From Bryum argenteum (lineage: Eukaryota; Streptophyta; Bryopsida; Bryales; Bryaceae), in the NCBI GenBank assembly GCA_037043015.1, contig CM073324.1, forward strand, positions 27,234,097 to 27,298,096: DNA of 64,000 nt, written 5' to 3'. Each line of letters starts with the position of its first letter. Position 1 is the stretch's first letter. The position numbers and the translations under genes are program-made. The notes beneath the pieces are model-generated. The model did no database searches. It was not told where the DNA came from and was given only the letters and a program-made list of their open reading frames with translations. Positions 34,493-46,021 of this stretch are shown one piece after another.

Positions 34493-35385
34493 CCCCTAAA
34501 AATCCAAGAAAACTGATTTGGTTTTCCGAGATTTCGGGCAGCTCGTTTTAAGAAGATAAATTGATATTTTTGCCTAAGATTTTTTTTGGGTGCTCCCCAT
34601 AGTGTAGTGCAAAGCCAAATTTTACTTTCAAAGCCTTCGTCTAAAAAATTTAGGTTTTAAGTCCGAAACAGGCAGTTTAAAATTAGTTTTTTTAGTTTTT
34701 TTTTTTTTGAAAATATGTTCATTACCAAATTATTATTCAAATTCCAAAGTGTCCAAAGTCAAAAAGTTTACCAATTTTACAAGGGCAGCCTCCAAAACTT
34801 TCAAAAACAATCTTCACAATTTCTAGTAATTTTACAATTTCTTCTTTCAAAAATTGCCAAAATTTGGGATTTTGGATTTTTTCCAAGAATTTTTTTTTTC
34901 AATATTCACATACTCGTAAAGGCACCTACTCACCCTCAAAAGTTTCCTTACACTTAATACATCATATGTGGTGCTTGTTTTACTATATTGTTGTTTTTAG
35001 ACCTTCTTTCATAAAATAATGTACATTATGGTCAAAAAGTGAAATGAGTCTCTAAAATCTTGCATGGGCGTACCCAACTTGATTACCTACATGGAAAAAA
35101 ATGAGGGAAAAATGTTTGGAGTAACAATCATCAAGTTGCCCTTGGAATCATTTAGACAATGCCTCTCGGACAACGGCAAAACAAAGTGTTGAACAAACTT
35201 TGATTGTTACGATCTCACAAATGACAAACATCCAATAATTGAGATTCTAACTAGTCCTTTGTATACAAGTCAGGTACAAGATCTTACGGTTCAAATTCTA
35301 TAAAAAGGAAAAAAAGTTTCTCCATTTCCCCATTTCCCAACAAGTAAAAAATGGCAATTTTTGGTTATGGGGGGTGAGGAAACGC
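34493..35385. mobile_element. TTAA element, family 1, right end lost
   Basis: TTAA at 34489-34492 precedes CCCCTAAAAATCCA. The interior matches 13209-14137 closely along its length. The match stops near GAGGAAAC at 35383, before the right inverted end, so about 20 bases including the right terminus are missing. Confidence 0.8.
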
Positions 35386-35937
35386 TTGTAATTACCACCT
35401 TCGACACCTCTAGTGCAAGTGAAAGGGCCACAGCATCAGCCATTTAGAGGGCACGATTGCCGAGTAGCACAAGAGATGCTAAAGGCATCATCAGACATCA
35501 TCAAGTGTTTTTAAAAACGAAAATGAAATTATCCCCATTCATTTTGTTGCATCCCAACTGGTATATTATTTGTGTACGTTCACTTTGAGTCACATATTCC
35601 ATCGCATTATGCATTTCATTTTCTTGCATACTTGGATTTCTCTATTATCAGTGATTAGACCAAGTCAACAAATTTAAGTATTTGTGAGAAACTTTGGATC
35701 AAGAAAACCCTTGGTTGTGTGCTAATGGTGTGCCCACGGCATCAAACTTTCAGAAGTTTTCTTACCATGAAGCAGTAGATGTTTAATCCACCTCAGTATT
35801 ATTATTTTTTTGAATGGCATTCACTACATTATTTTGTAGGAAGGTATATTAGTCAAATGCACTTTTTTTTCATAAATCTGTTCTTCACATTACAGCTTGA
35901 AGTTAGAAGCTATTATACGACTCTTGTTCATGCACCA
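35386..35937. other. intergenic, nothing recognised
   Basis: No open frame of note; no shared repeat identified. Confidence 0.5.
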
Positions 35938-36604
35938 CAAGCTTCGGCTTGGTGGTTGGGACCCATAGCCCCCAATGAGAAGGTCATGGATTCTACTCCC
36001 CATGTTGGCATGGTGCTCATCATCTTAGTTCACTCAACTATGGTGAGGGTTCTTGAACCTTGTCGTAAAGGGTACCTCAAAGCCCTTTGGGGGGATACCA
36101 TGTGGGGTATCTCTAAGGCACTACACGAGGGTTTTTGATTAGTATTACCTGGAGATTAGTGTAACAGGTGAATTTTCGTAAAGAACACTATTGCCCAACT
36201 CTCTTAAGATTAGTGTTCACTTTGGGCCTTCATTACAATCAATATCTCTTATCTTTTCTTCAATCCACCAATTGCACCACTTCCAAGGTATTCTTCCACT
36301 TGCAAGAAAGTATGCAGACTCTCACATTTACTATTATGGTTTGACGATTAGTCTTGTAACACTATGTTTGCGTATGACATTTAGTGTTATGGTTCACAAT
36401 TAATGTGAATTAATGTCTGTAACACTAATTAACAACTCTTGTGTAGTGGCTAAGTAGGAACTAGCATAGTGATCACTCCAAGAGGTTAGTAGTAGTCCCA
36501 CCATTGGTGTGATGACCTCTGGGTATACCTCTAAGGATAGGTCGAACAAACACTCTATTCACGCCAGCCTCTAAATAGGGTTGGAGTTTATTCTATCTCC
36601 TGCC
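35938..36604 (+). mobile_element. tRNA-derived SINE, split by a MITE
   Basis: The head (35941-36020) has GGCTTGGTGGTTGGGACCC and a B-box-like GGATTCTACTCC, as in Pol III tRNA-type promoters. The body has TACCTCAAAGCCCTTTGGGG, and the tail has ATTCACGCCAGCC then GGAGTTTATTCTATCT. It aligns with the minus-strand copies at 58640-59010 and 45165-45530. About 330 bp in the middle (about 36115-36450) is a separate inserted MITE. The overlapping 119-codon frame is not a gene. Confidence 0.75.
36115..36450. mobile_element. MITE with CACTACAC ends, inserted in the SINE
   Basis: Inverted ends about 32 bp long: GGCACTACACGAGGGTTTTT on the left and, inverted, GCCACTACACAAGAGTTGTT on the right, both running into ATTAGTRTTAC. 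A related copy in reverse orientation lies at 37688-38012. TAA on both sides would suit a Tourist/Harbinger MITE, while the CACTA tip recalls the CACTA superfamily; I cannot decide. Confidence 0.65.
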
Positions 36605-37687
36605 CACATGACCCTAGTATACATTTTTGGTCCTGTGTGGTTGTCAAGCATACTCCTCCACATTGATCATGTGTGCATCCTACCTTGCATGATCACAAAA
36701 TCAACAATTAACCGAAAAGTTCACCGAACCATGTCAAGAGGAATACTCCTCATAATCATCATATGTGATCTTCTTCACAGTTGTCTCTTCCGACAACTCA
36801 AAAAAGAACAACCGGCGGTCGCCTTTTGCTCCACCCTTGGCCGCCCCACACACTCAACCAAGCATATGGGGCGACCGGAGGTATGCAAAGGGCGTTCACT
36901 AGTCGCTCCACCCTCGGTCGCCCCACACACTCAACCAAGCGTATGGGGCAACCGGAGGTATGCAAAGGGCGTTCACTAGTCGCCCCTTGGTCGAGTTCTC
37001 GAAGAAGACAACGCTTGCCTCTTCAGTAACTAACAAAGAGCATTCCTCTTAAGATTCATCAACTCTGCCGCTTCTCTCAGTACCGAGTCAGAGATCTCCT
37101 CCACGATTGCCTGCATGAGAGTGTCATGCTCCCATCACTGAATGATGGCATGGTTGCATTAAAATAGTACATCGAAAAAATGATGTCATGGTTGCGTCCA
37201 ATGGGTACAGCACAATCCCAAGTACCTACTACAAGCAATCGACATTCAGTGGTCAGCCTCGTCGGTATAATTGACTAGAAAATGCCATCATTCTCCAACA
37301 TTGACTGGGTAAGTTCGATGATTCTTCAATACACACCTTTTGAGGTCAGCTGATTGAGTTACTATATCATATCAATGAGCACTCTACTGTTACAACACAA
37401 GTCGACTTGATTCGGAGAGGATCCCGTATAGTGATACATCATCCTGGAAAGTCAAACTTGCGTTCGAAGAGCGACCATGATCACGACCTTAATTGATTTC
37501 TTAATTTCATGTGGCAGGACATGCCAGGTTTCTTGCCGCAAACTAGGTATGCTCCTCAAGCAGAGCAGAGCACTGCTTAGTAACTGGGACCCCTCGACGT
37601 GGGATACACAAAAAGAACACTTTTCTGCAGAAATGTGGGGTCAATTAGTGCGGTGCCACTTACGTGGAACAAATAAACTAGGTCACT
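36605..37687. other. intergenic with a minisatellite
   Basis: Holds the two-unit tandem repeat at 36825-36985. The 132-codon and 82-codon frames over it exist only because the repeat unit is open in two frames. The rest is unassigned. Confidence 0.45.
36825..36985 (+). repeat. two-unit tandem repeat (~77 bp unit)
   Basis: Two near-identical units, each with GCCCCACACACTCAACCAAG and GGTATGCAAAGGGCGTTCAC. Confidence 0.85.
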
Positions 37688-38012
37688 AGAGCTGGTATAG
37701 TGTACAAATAAGTGTTACAAATGTTAATTGCAAACCATAACATTAAGTGTCACACGTCATCATAGTGTTACAACCCAAATTGTCAAACTATAACACTAAA
37801 TGTGAGAGCATGCAAACTTCCTTACAAGTGGAAGAATTTATTGGAAGTAGTGTAATTGGTGGCTTAAAGAAAGGACAAGGGACATTGATTGTAATGGCGG
37901 CCCAAAGTGAACACTAATCTCAAGAGAGAGTTGAGAGTTACTTACCAACAGTTACCCATCACACTAATCTCCACGTAACACAAATGAACAACTGTAGTGA
38001 TGCTCTCGAAAG
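37688..38012 (-). mobile_element. MITE, second copy of the 36115-36450 family
   Basis: Reverse-complement match along the whole length, sharing CCCAAAGTGAACACTAATCT and the ATAACACTAAATGTGAGAG-type block. Ends are GGTATAGTGTAC and, inverted, ATCACTACAGTTGTT. Confidence 0.65.
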
Positions 38013-38328
38013 TATCTTTCATTCTTGAAGGGACAGTATCAACGGTACGTGAAGTCAACATATGAGAATTGTGATACTAGTTGAGTTCGATGTGGCGGCA
38101 GTCAAACAGACGAACACCATCTGGAATTCAAAAGAATGGACTGTTGCTTGCATCAGACCAGATCAGCCTGTATAGTACAAATGGCAGCAGGCAGAATTTG
38201 CACTCACAACAATCTAGCTGACAAGGACTGCACATTCAGTAGATTCTATCATCCTTCATCGCATACAATTCACATTCGCACAAATCTGATCGAGTTTGTG
38301 CAGTACCTGATCTGTCTGCACATACAGA

Positions 38329-40080
38329 ATGGCATCAGAAGCGCTCTTGATGTCGCCGAAGCAGGGCTTCAGCCCGTGCTCAGTTCCAAGTCCCTCTCCC
38401 CGCTCTATCAATGCAAGACGTGTACCTGCTCATATCCTCACGCCACGATCTTACGGCGCCAATGCATGGGCACTGGAGACTAATGTCACCCCGCGCTCAT
38501 ACGCGCCGTCGTCACCATTCTCGCAGCTCGGCAGCCCGCTGCCACGCAGCAGGACAGCATTCAGTCCACTCATGTTGTCGTTGTCACCAAGAGACAAGCT
38601 CACCACGGAGTACCTGGCCACTCCTCGATCCTTCAACTCCGCGCTATCAAGCGGTCCGCCATCGCCCTTCCCCCTGCCACCCACCAAGTTGAGAGCGAAT
38701 CCCTCTCCAAGCGCTGCGGCCGCGTCAATCAGCACCACTGAGCGCAAGAAAGCGGTGTCCTTCGCTTACGTTTGGCCTGTGCAGCACCGCCCGACTGTTG
38801 AGCACGACGACTTCACCGACCTGGAGATTCCGACCGTTGACCTTAGCTCTCTCAATTCGGACGACCAAGCTGCGAGGAAGCAGATGGTGGCTAAAGTGCG
38901 AGCAGCTTGTCTCGATTGGGGCTTCTTCCACGCTATCAATCACGGCGTTCCCAACGAGCTTCTGAATCGCGTGCAGAAGCAGGCGCAAAAGTTCTTCTCA
39001 TTGCCCAAAGAAGAGAAGCAGAAGGTGTCCAGGGCAAACGGAAGCTACACTGGCTATGGACATGCTGCTGTGAAACCCACTGACAGCCAACCATGGTCGG
39101 AAGGATTCTACCTTGCAAATGACGACACTGTTGAGGGCTTCTCCCAGACCTTGTGGCCAAATGGTGACAACAAGGACTTCGGGTACGCATGCATGCATAC
39201 AGTGTAGACTTCAGTATGTGTAGGTTTCACATTCGGTAATGTTAATGACTGATACGCTTTCTTCCATGACGGCAGGGACTCCTACAGGGAATACAATGAG
39301 AAAGTGGAGGAACTCGCCAAGCAGCTGATGAACGTGATCATTGAGGGGTTGGAGGTCAGTGCAGCTCACTTCCAGCGCTACGTCGAAAATGCCTCGGGGC
39401 TCCTGCGCTGGAACCACTACCCGCCTTGCCCGCAACCGCACAAAGCTCTGGGCATGTCTGCACACACAGACTTCAACTTGTTGACGGTGTTACACCAGGG
39501 CGACATTGGCGGTCTGCAAGTGCAGAAAGATGGCGAATGGGTTGCCGTGAGACCGCACCGTGGCGCTCTTGCAATCAACATCGGCGACACTTTACAGGTA
39601 TTAACAGCATATCGTCACTGTCCCAGCCTTGTGCACGTCATAGAATCACTATCCTTTTTTCGAATGAGGCTGCTGCCTCTGTCTCAATCTAAAAGACAGA
39701 GTGAGCTCAATGGATTCATGGAGGATGACTACAAAATTGACAGATTGACTGATCTGCATCCAATCTTATTACAGGTGCTGACAAATGCACTCTACAAAAG
39801 CGTTCCACACCGAGCGGTGGTAAACAGGACACAGGCTCGAATATCTCTGGCGTATTTTTTCGCTCCTCCAACAGGAGTGCAGATTGTTCCATCGCCTGAA
39901 CTTGTCGAAAGAACAACCCAGAGTAGCAACTACAAACCCTTCACCATAGAGGAGTACTTAGCTGTCAAGAAGGGCCAGCTGCTCAACACTCTTGAGCATT
40001 TCAGTCTTCAGCATCTTCTGCAGGAGCTTCTGCGCCTCCCGTCTTGTGAGAATCCTACACCGCGACTAGCCTACGCATAA
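38329..40080 (+). CDS. 2-oxoglutarate/Fe(II) dioxygenase, GA-oxidase-like, long N-terminus (gene B)
   Basis: Same DOXC group as gene A. Exons 38329-39182, 39276-39597 and 39775-40080; intron phases 2 and 0; 493 residues. Family members are usually 320-400, so the first ~144 residues are an extension. It is rich in Ser, Pro, Arg and Ala and repeats TPRSY/F at residues 38, 54 and 98, with SPRS at 23 and SPRD at 86. It could be a plastid transit peptide or a phosphorylated linker; both are guesses. The catalytic part starts near FAYVWP (145), with IPTVDLSSL, WGFFHAINHGVP, YPPCPQPHKALGM, ligands H348, D350 and H404, and R414-x-S416. All key residues are present. The ATG at 38329 opens the frame; a later ATG would shorten the extension. 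Points away from sister gene A. Confidence 0.92.
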
Positions 40081-40850
40081 GCCCGAGTGCTCTTCGCCCA
40101 GAGTACGTGCTATGTACTCATCGCGACATACTCTTCAGCTACCCAGAGGCTTCAATAGCACTCTTACTTGAAGATTGCCACAACGTGAGTAGCTAAAGGG
40201 TTCATCATCACTGTGTTGTTAGCATTAGTTACTTCCGGACTGCGGAACTACGATACAAGTAGGTATATCCTGCAGTTTTAAATAATCTGAGAACTACCTC
40301 AGCTCTGGACATATTTGCAAGGTTTGAATGTAATGACCTGTTTGCACCCTCACTCTTATGTGCATGGGTACTTAGTAGCTTGAAGATTCTTAAGTTTTTG
40401 ATCAAACCGTCAGAAAAGACCATTGCACCTGCTATCAGGTTGGCTTTGCTATTGTTGAGCACACATGAAGCTTCAAAGAAATCTAAGACCAAAGACAGTA
40501 TCTATCAATGACCATATGGAAAGCAACCAGGAGGCAGAATAGTCGTGTTGCTAAAATGAGTACGTTCAATTTCAGAAATTCACCTGAAAGGATGTTTTAT
40601 GGTACACATCACGAACTAGATGATTCGCAATGTATGCCATGAATCGGTGAAGTAAAATCAATCCATTCTACATTCCGCGGCTACTGCTTCTTTGCGCAAC
40701 AGTAATACTACCGTTGAGCATGACTAACACCAATCCAATCGCATCGTCTTGACAAGATTTGAGCCGTCGTTGAAGAACGAAAGGAACTATCTCTTACGCA
40801 GCAGTTGATCACACCTTCGTGATACGAGACACTCGAACGAAAGTATCTTC
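40081..40850. other. gap between tail-to-tail genes
   Basis: Holds the 3' ends of dioxygenase B and the methyltransferase. The 87-codon minus frame at 40229-40492 has no motif. No repeat seen. Confidence 0.45.
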
Positions 40851-41869
40851 TCACGAGAGCTTCTTGAACCAGGCAATGTCAGTGTTGTAAGGATATTGCA
40901 GCACTTGATTGTCGGCTTGAGTGCCCCAGTGAATATCCGGTCCCTCTAGAATGCGATCCACTTCTTTCTTCAGCTCTTCCTTTTGCTCCGCCCCAAGAAC
41001 TTGGATGTAACTCTTGCTGAGCACTCGTTGCCATACGCCGTTCCTCGTGTTGGGCACACAGTGACTCACTTGTCGTTCCTGAATCGGCAACTGAAACAAA
41101 CTGGACACCGTCTGTACCATCTCCGGCTCCTCAAAAGGTCTCCGCCACAGCCCCAATCTATACTGAGGACTCCCTGCTTCATGCTTCTCGTAGGCCTCCC
41201 GTAATCGGGCCACCCACGAAGTCTTTCTGTCTTCCAAGTTCCAAATTAGCACCACCGTTCCATCCTTCTTCAAAACGCGGTGGATCTCCGTCAATGCAGC
41301 CACATTCGCAAACCAATGAAACGCCTGTCCATATACCCTCGTCAGTTACAGTGCAATTTCAGAGTTCGATGCGACCTACATTCTCTGAGCCAATTTCTCA
41401 AAACCAGATTATTTATCAGATAGCATTCGTGACCAACTGGATTGCGATAATTCAGACATGCTGCGAATAACCAGAAGCTTGAACATTGCATCCTCATACT
41501 GACCTGCGCGATAAAAACGACATCCATGCTTGCGTCCGGGAGCGGAATTGAGGTGGCTGAGCCATCGAGGATGACAACACCGGGGTGTTCGAGTGGCTGA
41601 AACTCTCGCCGCATGCCAGGCGAAGGCTCCACGGCCACAATCTGGCCTATACCCAGCGGAAGAAGCAAACGAGTCCACTTGCCAGTCCCAGCGGCGAGGT
41701 CCAGCACCGACAGAGACGACGCGGTGGCAGGCTCGCCAAGGGCCGGCACAATCTCGCGCTTCACAAGCTCTAATACCGGGGGCGGGTAACTTGGCCGGGC
41801 CGATTCGTAAACGCTCTGATCGGCATTGAATCCCGAAGCTGCCACTGGATGCACTTCGCCGCTATCCAT
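40851..41869 (-). CDS. class I SAM-dependent methyltransferase
   Basis: Transfers a methyl group from S-adenosylmethionine to an unknown small-molecule substrate. Two exons: 41869-41504 and 41324-40851, phase 0, giving 279 residues. Motif I is VLDLAAGTGKWTRLLL, followed by the acidic VAVEPSPGM (ribose-binding), a post-motif DGSATSIPLPDASMDVV, then QAFHWFANVAALTEIHRVLK across the splice, a block characteristic of the Methyltransf_11 group that includes TMT1-like proteins. The C-terminal part supplies the substrate side. The ATG at 41869 is the first in frame. The upstream minus-strand frame to 42004 begins with TTG and is probably 5' UTR. No targeting signal is evident. Its substrate cannot be inferred. 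Confidence 0.9.
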
Positions 41870-43062
41870 TGACGCAGTACGCAACCCTGAGCTCGCAACT
41901 CTGCGAAAAAACTGTTCTTTCACACAGAGCTGCTCCGGTACAAATGCAAAATAGAAGCTGTGAAAATTAAAACAGCGCAAAATTTGAACATCGAACCAGC
42001 GCAAGCTTGCGAGAAGGACAATCGATGACTCTGAACCATCGAGTTAGGGTTACAGCAAGTGGGTAACAATCAGTCACTGGACCGTCTGCCACTCCGTGTT
42101 TGCACAGGCCCATGCGAGATTGACAATGACGCAATTCAGAAGCAATTCTGACGCAATTCAACTTCGCGGCACGCTGAAGAATCGGAGTCTGGGTCTTTCG
42201 TACACAAGTAAGAGTCATCCCAACACAAGCACCTGCGTCAGTAAAGCAATTAGAGGCCTCACCTCGAAAAACGCCTCAAAAGGAAACTGTGAAGCCCTAG
42301 TTTCTGGTCATTAGCTTGGCTCCTGCGATCACTTACAAACCCATTCCAGCTCTTGGGCGTAGGCGTATAAGAAATCGCAGCACAATACCTCTGCGTTAAT
42401 GAAGGACAACGCAGGGTCATATATGCTGACTTGATACACAGCGAGTCCATCCCCAACCACTCGAATGTCCGACTTATGTGTTCGGAAGCATGCTTCATTA
42501 TCTACATAATTGAAGGAGGTCAAAGAGGTGAAAGGCACAGGTGAGGACGAGGGTTGAAGGAGGTGAAGGAGGTGACAGGCACAGGTGAGGACGAGGATTG
42601 AAGGAGGTGAAGGAGGTGAAAGGCACAGGTGAGGACGAGGAGTGGAGCACCTTCAATTGTGAGGATGAGGGTCAAGCGGTTGATGATGATGTTTGGTCAC
42701 AACACTTGAGGTGATGGCGACCTCGAGGTCGCCAGTACTATAGGTGTCCCCAAGACTTTCAAGTATCGAATTGGCGATGGGGGCAGAATTTCAAAGAGCT
42801 GGTCGATCTCACCCACAGGGCAACTTCGACACAACAAATCCAAGGTGCACACAAACATCAACCCATTGAAAATCATCGGCAGTTCTAAGAACATGAAATC
42901 AAGACCTGCTGACCATTCAAATCATGCGATGCTTACGGAGAGCATTCAATGAACTGCCAGGCAGACGATGAACTCCAGATTTTATAGGGCTCCAATGGGC
43001 ATCGATACAGATGGTGTTGGCCTTCACATATTTCACTACAATTTGTTTACATTGTTCAGCAG
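41870..43062. other. intergenic between methyltransferase and PIG-X genes
   Basis: Promoter side of the methyltransferase and 3' side of the PIG-X gene. It contains the 44-bp minisatellite at 42512-42645. Small frames have no motifs. Confidence 0.45.
42512..42645 (+). repeat. minisatellite, three units of ~44 bp
   Basis: Three purine-rich units with the cores GAAGGAGGTGAAGGAGGTGA and GGCACAGGTGAGGACGAGG. A likely variable-length locus. Confidence 0.85.
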
Positions 43063-44532
43063 CTATTTACGTTGTTCAGCAGCTACGGATGCAGAAAAGA
43101 TGACCAACACCCCAACAAGGGCAGCAATTGCAGTAAACCGAGCAACAAACTCATAATCTGCTGGATTACCGGCTGGAACCATCCAGCCCAACACTCCTGG
43201 ACGAGTTTCCGCCTCCGTAATATCTTCTGAAGAAACTTGTTGCCATCGGTCGGTGACGGGAAGAGAGATAGCTTCTCCTTCAACATCTTGACATGACACG
43301 AACAAATCTGGCATGGGGATGTGCACCACGCTGTGACTAGCGAAAGAAAGCGGCTGCATACACATACATCATCTCACATTGATCAGTTTCAACGAGCATT
43401 ACCAAATTCCGGAACTCGAAACACACATAAATGAAGAATGAATAGAGACAACTTTCTAACATTCTGTAATGGATGACTGGCATGTGAAAGCGTCACAACA
43501 CCTTCTCTACATCTATCCTGACTACATGCACCATAAATAAGTGGAACTAAATTGAATTACCGGATAGCGAGCATGTAAAGGAAAGGCCAATTCAGCCTGC
43601 AGTGAGCCATTACTTCTATCACCGGCGATCTTCAGTAAGGCCACTTGAACATCCACAGTCGAATTAGCAGATAGGAAGGCAGGTCGTTCTACATTTACAT
43701 CCCCATGAATCCGAGCTCTCAATAACCCTGTACACAAAGGAAGCGAAATGTGAACCCAATACCACATCCCTGTGACAAATTAAATATGACATTTGAGACG
43801 TGCGAACATCGAAAAACCGCATAAATGAAAGCTGACTGACCATGGGACAAATGAACTAAATTCACACACCCGAATGTACCTAGATAGATCAAAAGTAAAA
43901 TAAAGACAGAGTACAAAGAAACTGTATGCTAGCGCTTGATGATGGAATGTTATAAAAGTCAATGAACCTCCTCTAAAGTGTAATACCTCCACGCCGTTGA
44001 ATGCCTTGAAGCTCATATTGATCAGCAAATACGCCAGGGGGCAGCCTCTCTAGCACTCTCAATCGACAGGATTCGGACTTTCTCTCGACCTCACTAGATA
44101 TGGTCACAACAGATGATAGTGTGCGATGAGCACCGCTTCCCTCAAGCTTCCTCTGGTAATCTTGTAGGAACCAAAGCCCTTCAGCCTTGTCTTTCCCTGC
44201 TGCATAGGTTGTGGACTCTTGCTTGGAATGATCAAAATTTATTGCAGATTCACTTCCAGTATGAGCTTGAGCGCGGGAGTTGGAGCCCCCAGAAATTACC
44301 ACCTGCAGCACAGTTTGAGGGAAAATTACAAAAAGATTAGAATATACAGTGAGACATTCAATTGGATTTTAGAGATATGGAGCTAAAGATTTGGACAGGG
44401 CCAGTTCCATACCAGGATTCCGATAAATAGTGTCAGCTTTAACCAACTTGAAGCTTTTGGGCCCTTCTTTGATCGCCAGGACGAAGTTCCTCCAACAAAA
44501 TGTTTCGGATACGGCGAGTTGATACTCGTCAT
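43063..44532 (-). CDS. PIGX: PIG-X homologue, GPI mannosyltransferase I subunit
   Basis: PIG-X (Pbn1 in yeast) stabilises PIG-M, the enzyme adding the first mannose to the GPI anchor in the ER. Four exons: 44532-44413, 44302-43987, 43727-43561 and 43353-43063; the joined frame is 297 residues. The start ATG gives an N-terminal hydrophobic segment WLKLTLFIGILVVISG (ER signal). Family landmarks follow: GSGAHRTLSS, RLPPGVFADQYELQ (strongly conserved), AELAFPLHARYPPLS and PDLFVSCQ. A C-terminal membrane helix FTAIAALVGVLVIFSAS ends near the C-terminus, giving a type I membrane protein with a lumenal domain. An upstream frame near 44833 (MEHGNVTEL...) ends at a good donor but does not splice in frame to the obvious acceptor, so I leave it as 5' UTR or an alternative first exon. 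Confidence 0.88.
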
Positions 44533-44833
44533 TGCAAATAGTGTTCGATAAATGTCAGTGAGAAGCTCAAGGATGCTTTGTCTTCCGTGGGCCGATCGCA
44601 CAATCACGTTATGAAGATAAACACTTGTGATTTTCCATTCTCCCTACCATGAGGAGTTAACAAGCTGGAAAATCATCCAACACAAAAATGCTTCTCTACC
44701 ACATTGTCACACTCGAACCAGTAGCATACCTCATAGTTAAAACGAGGTCTAAAATTTCCTGCTTGCGATTTCTTATCGAATCCGGCCCCTCTCCATCTGC
44801 AGTTCGAAGTTCAGTCACATTTCCATGTTCCAT

Positions 44834-45164
44834 ATCTAAGTCGACATCCAATCTAACACAAGAGTCACTCAGCGAGCTGAAACCCTAATCTACAGCTTCG
44901 AAGATGAGACCGCGAATGAGATCGACGTCTTGGCAACTCCACCCACGGAAAGTGTGGCTGGTGCGCGAACTTTGAAATGCGAGATAGGGCTTTTGCGCCT
45001 TCGATGTTGGCAAAGCCTCTGCACTAAGTTAGCTGATCACGTGAGGCCTGCGCCTGGCATATCAATCACCGTCGTCTTACCAACTGCACATGGCCATGCT
45101 CAGACCCTCAGCACACAACAGAGGCATTTAATGCTCAAACCTATTCCCCTCTCCAATAATAATA
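44834..45164. other. upstream of the PIG-X gene
   Basis: Probably the promoter and 5' UTR of the minus-strand PIG-X gene. A short AAT run lies at 45156-45171, next to the SINE piece. Confidence 0.4.
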
Positions 45165-45530
45165 ATAATAACTCCCGACCCTATTACAGGCCGGCGTAAA
45201 TAAAGTTTCTATGTGTTCCTAATGTAAATGACACAGTGTCCACCAGACCCAGGGCTATTGTGATAGATAGATAGAAACTCCAGTCCTTTCTAATACTACT
45301 TTTCCCTCTCGAGGGTGGACACTATAACTACGCTAGTTTTTCTAGCCTAGTTACTAGTGCCTTGAAAATACTTGACATAGTATCCCCACAAAGGGCTTTT
45401 GAGGTACCCATACAACAATAGTGGTGAGCACCATGCCGGCATGGGGAATAGAACCCACAACCTCCTCATTGGGGCCTAAGCCCTAACCACCAAGCCAAGG
45501 CTTGTAGTTCCTTGGCTATTGTGACAATAC
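45165..45530 (-). mobile_element. SINE copies in tandem (partial plus nearly full)
   Basis: 45165-45245 matches only the 3' part of the SINE (GGCCGGCGTAAATAAAGT). 45265-45530 is a longer copy with the GATAGATAGATAGAAACTCC tail, the CTCTCGAGGGTGGACACTAT body and the tRNA-like head in reverse (GGGGAATAGAACC is the B-box complement). Both are minus strand, so one SINE probably inserted beside another. Confidence 0.75.
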
Positions 45531-46021
45531 TCCTCTCTCCTTTCAAAAATAGATACTATGAAAATCAAAATATTACAATTTAAAATGATAATAATAAATA
45601 ATTAAATTATTTAATTAAATTAAATAAATAAAAGCAAAGTAGTAGCTAGGAGCAATTTGGAAGGTTACAATTGGTTCGGTGTTGTATGTGAGAACATCCA
45701 GTCATGTAGTCATTGGTTGGGTGGTGTGAAAGACCTTATATCATAACTACAAGGAACCCGATATACTTGTAAGGTCCGGGTGTGATTTCCCTTGAACTAG
45801 TTGGAGCTATAATCGAGAAAGGGTAGCCTAGAAAGGGGTTATACGTTCTCTGAATATTTATACATCTACTTGTCAAATTCTTAACTCCTATACCTCATAT
45901 GGTTATTTTTAACCAAAAACTAATTTTTTGAAAAAGGTGACACGGATGAAAATAAAGATAAGGTACTTAGATATCACGCGTACAAACTTGTGATAGACTT
46001 TTTGCAAATAATATGGACCAA
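45531..46021. other. intergenic, AT-rich, nothing recognised
   Basis: Contains a TTAATTAAATTAAATAAATA stretch near 45605; no gene. Confidence 0.5.

Noticed and set aside
35779-36138. 119-codon plus-strand frame
   Set aside because: Covers the tRNA-like head and body of a SINE; coding appearance is accidental.
36820-36990. CRISPR-like array
   Set aside because: Only two direct units with no spacers, in a plant nuclear sequence; it is a simple tandem duplication.
36581-37029. Overlapping 132- and 82-codon frames that look like a repetitive protein
   Set aside because: They exist because a 77-bp tandem unit is open in two frames; there is no start context or domain.
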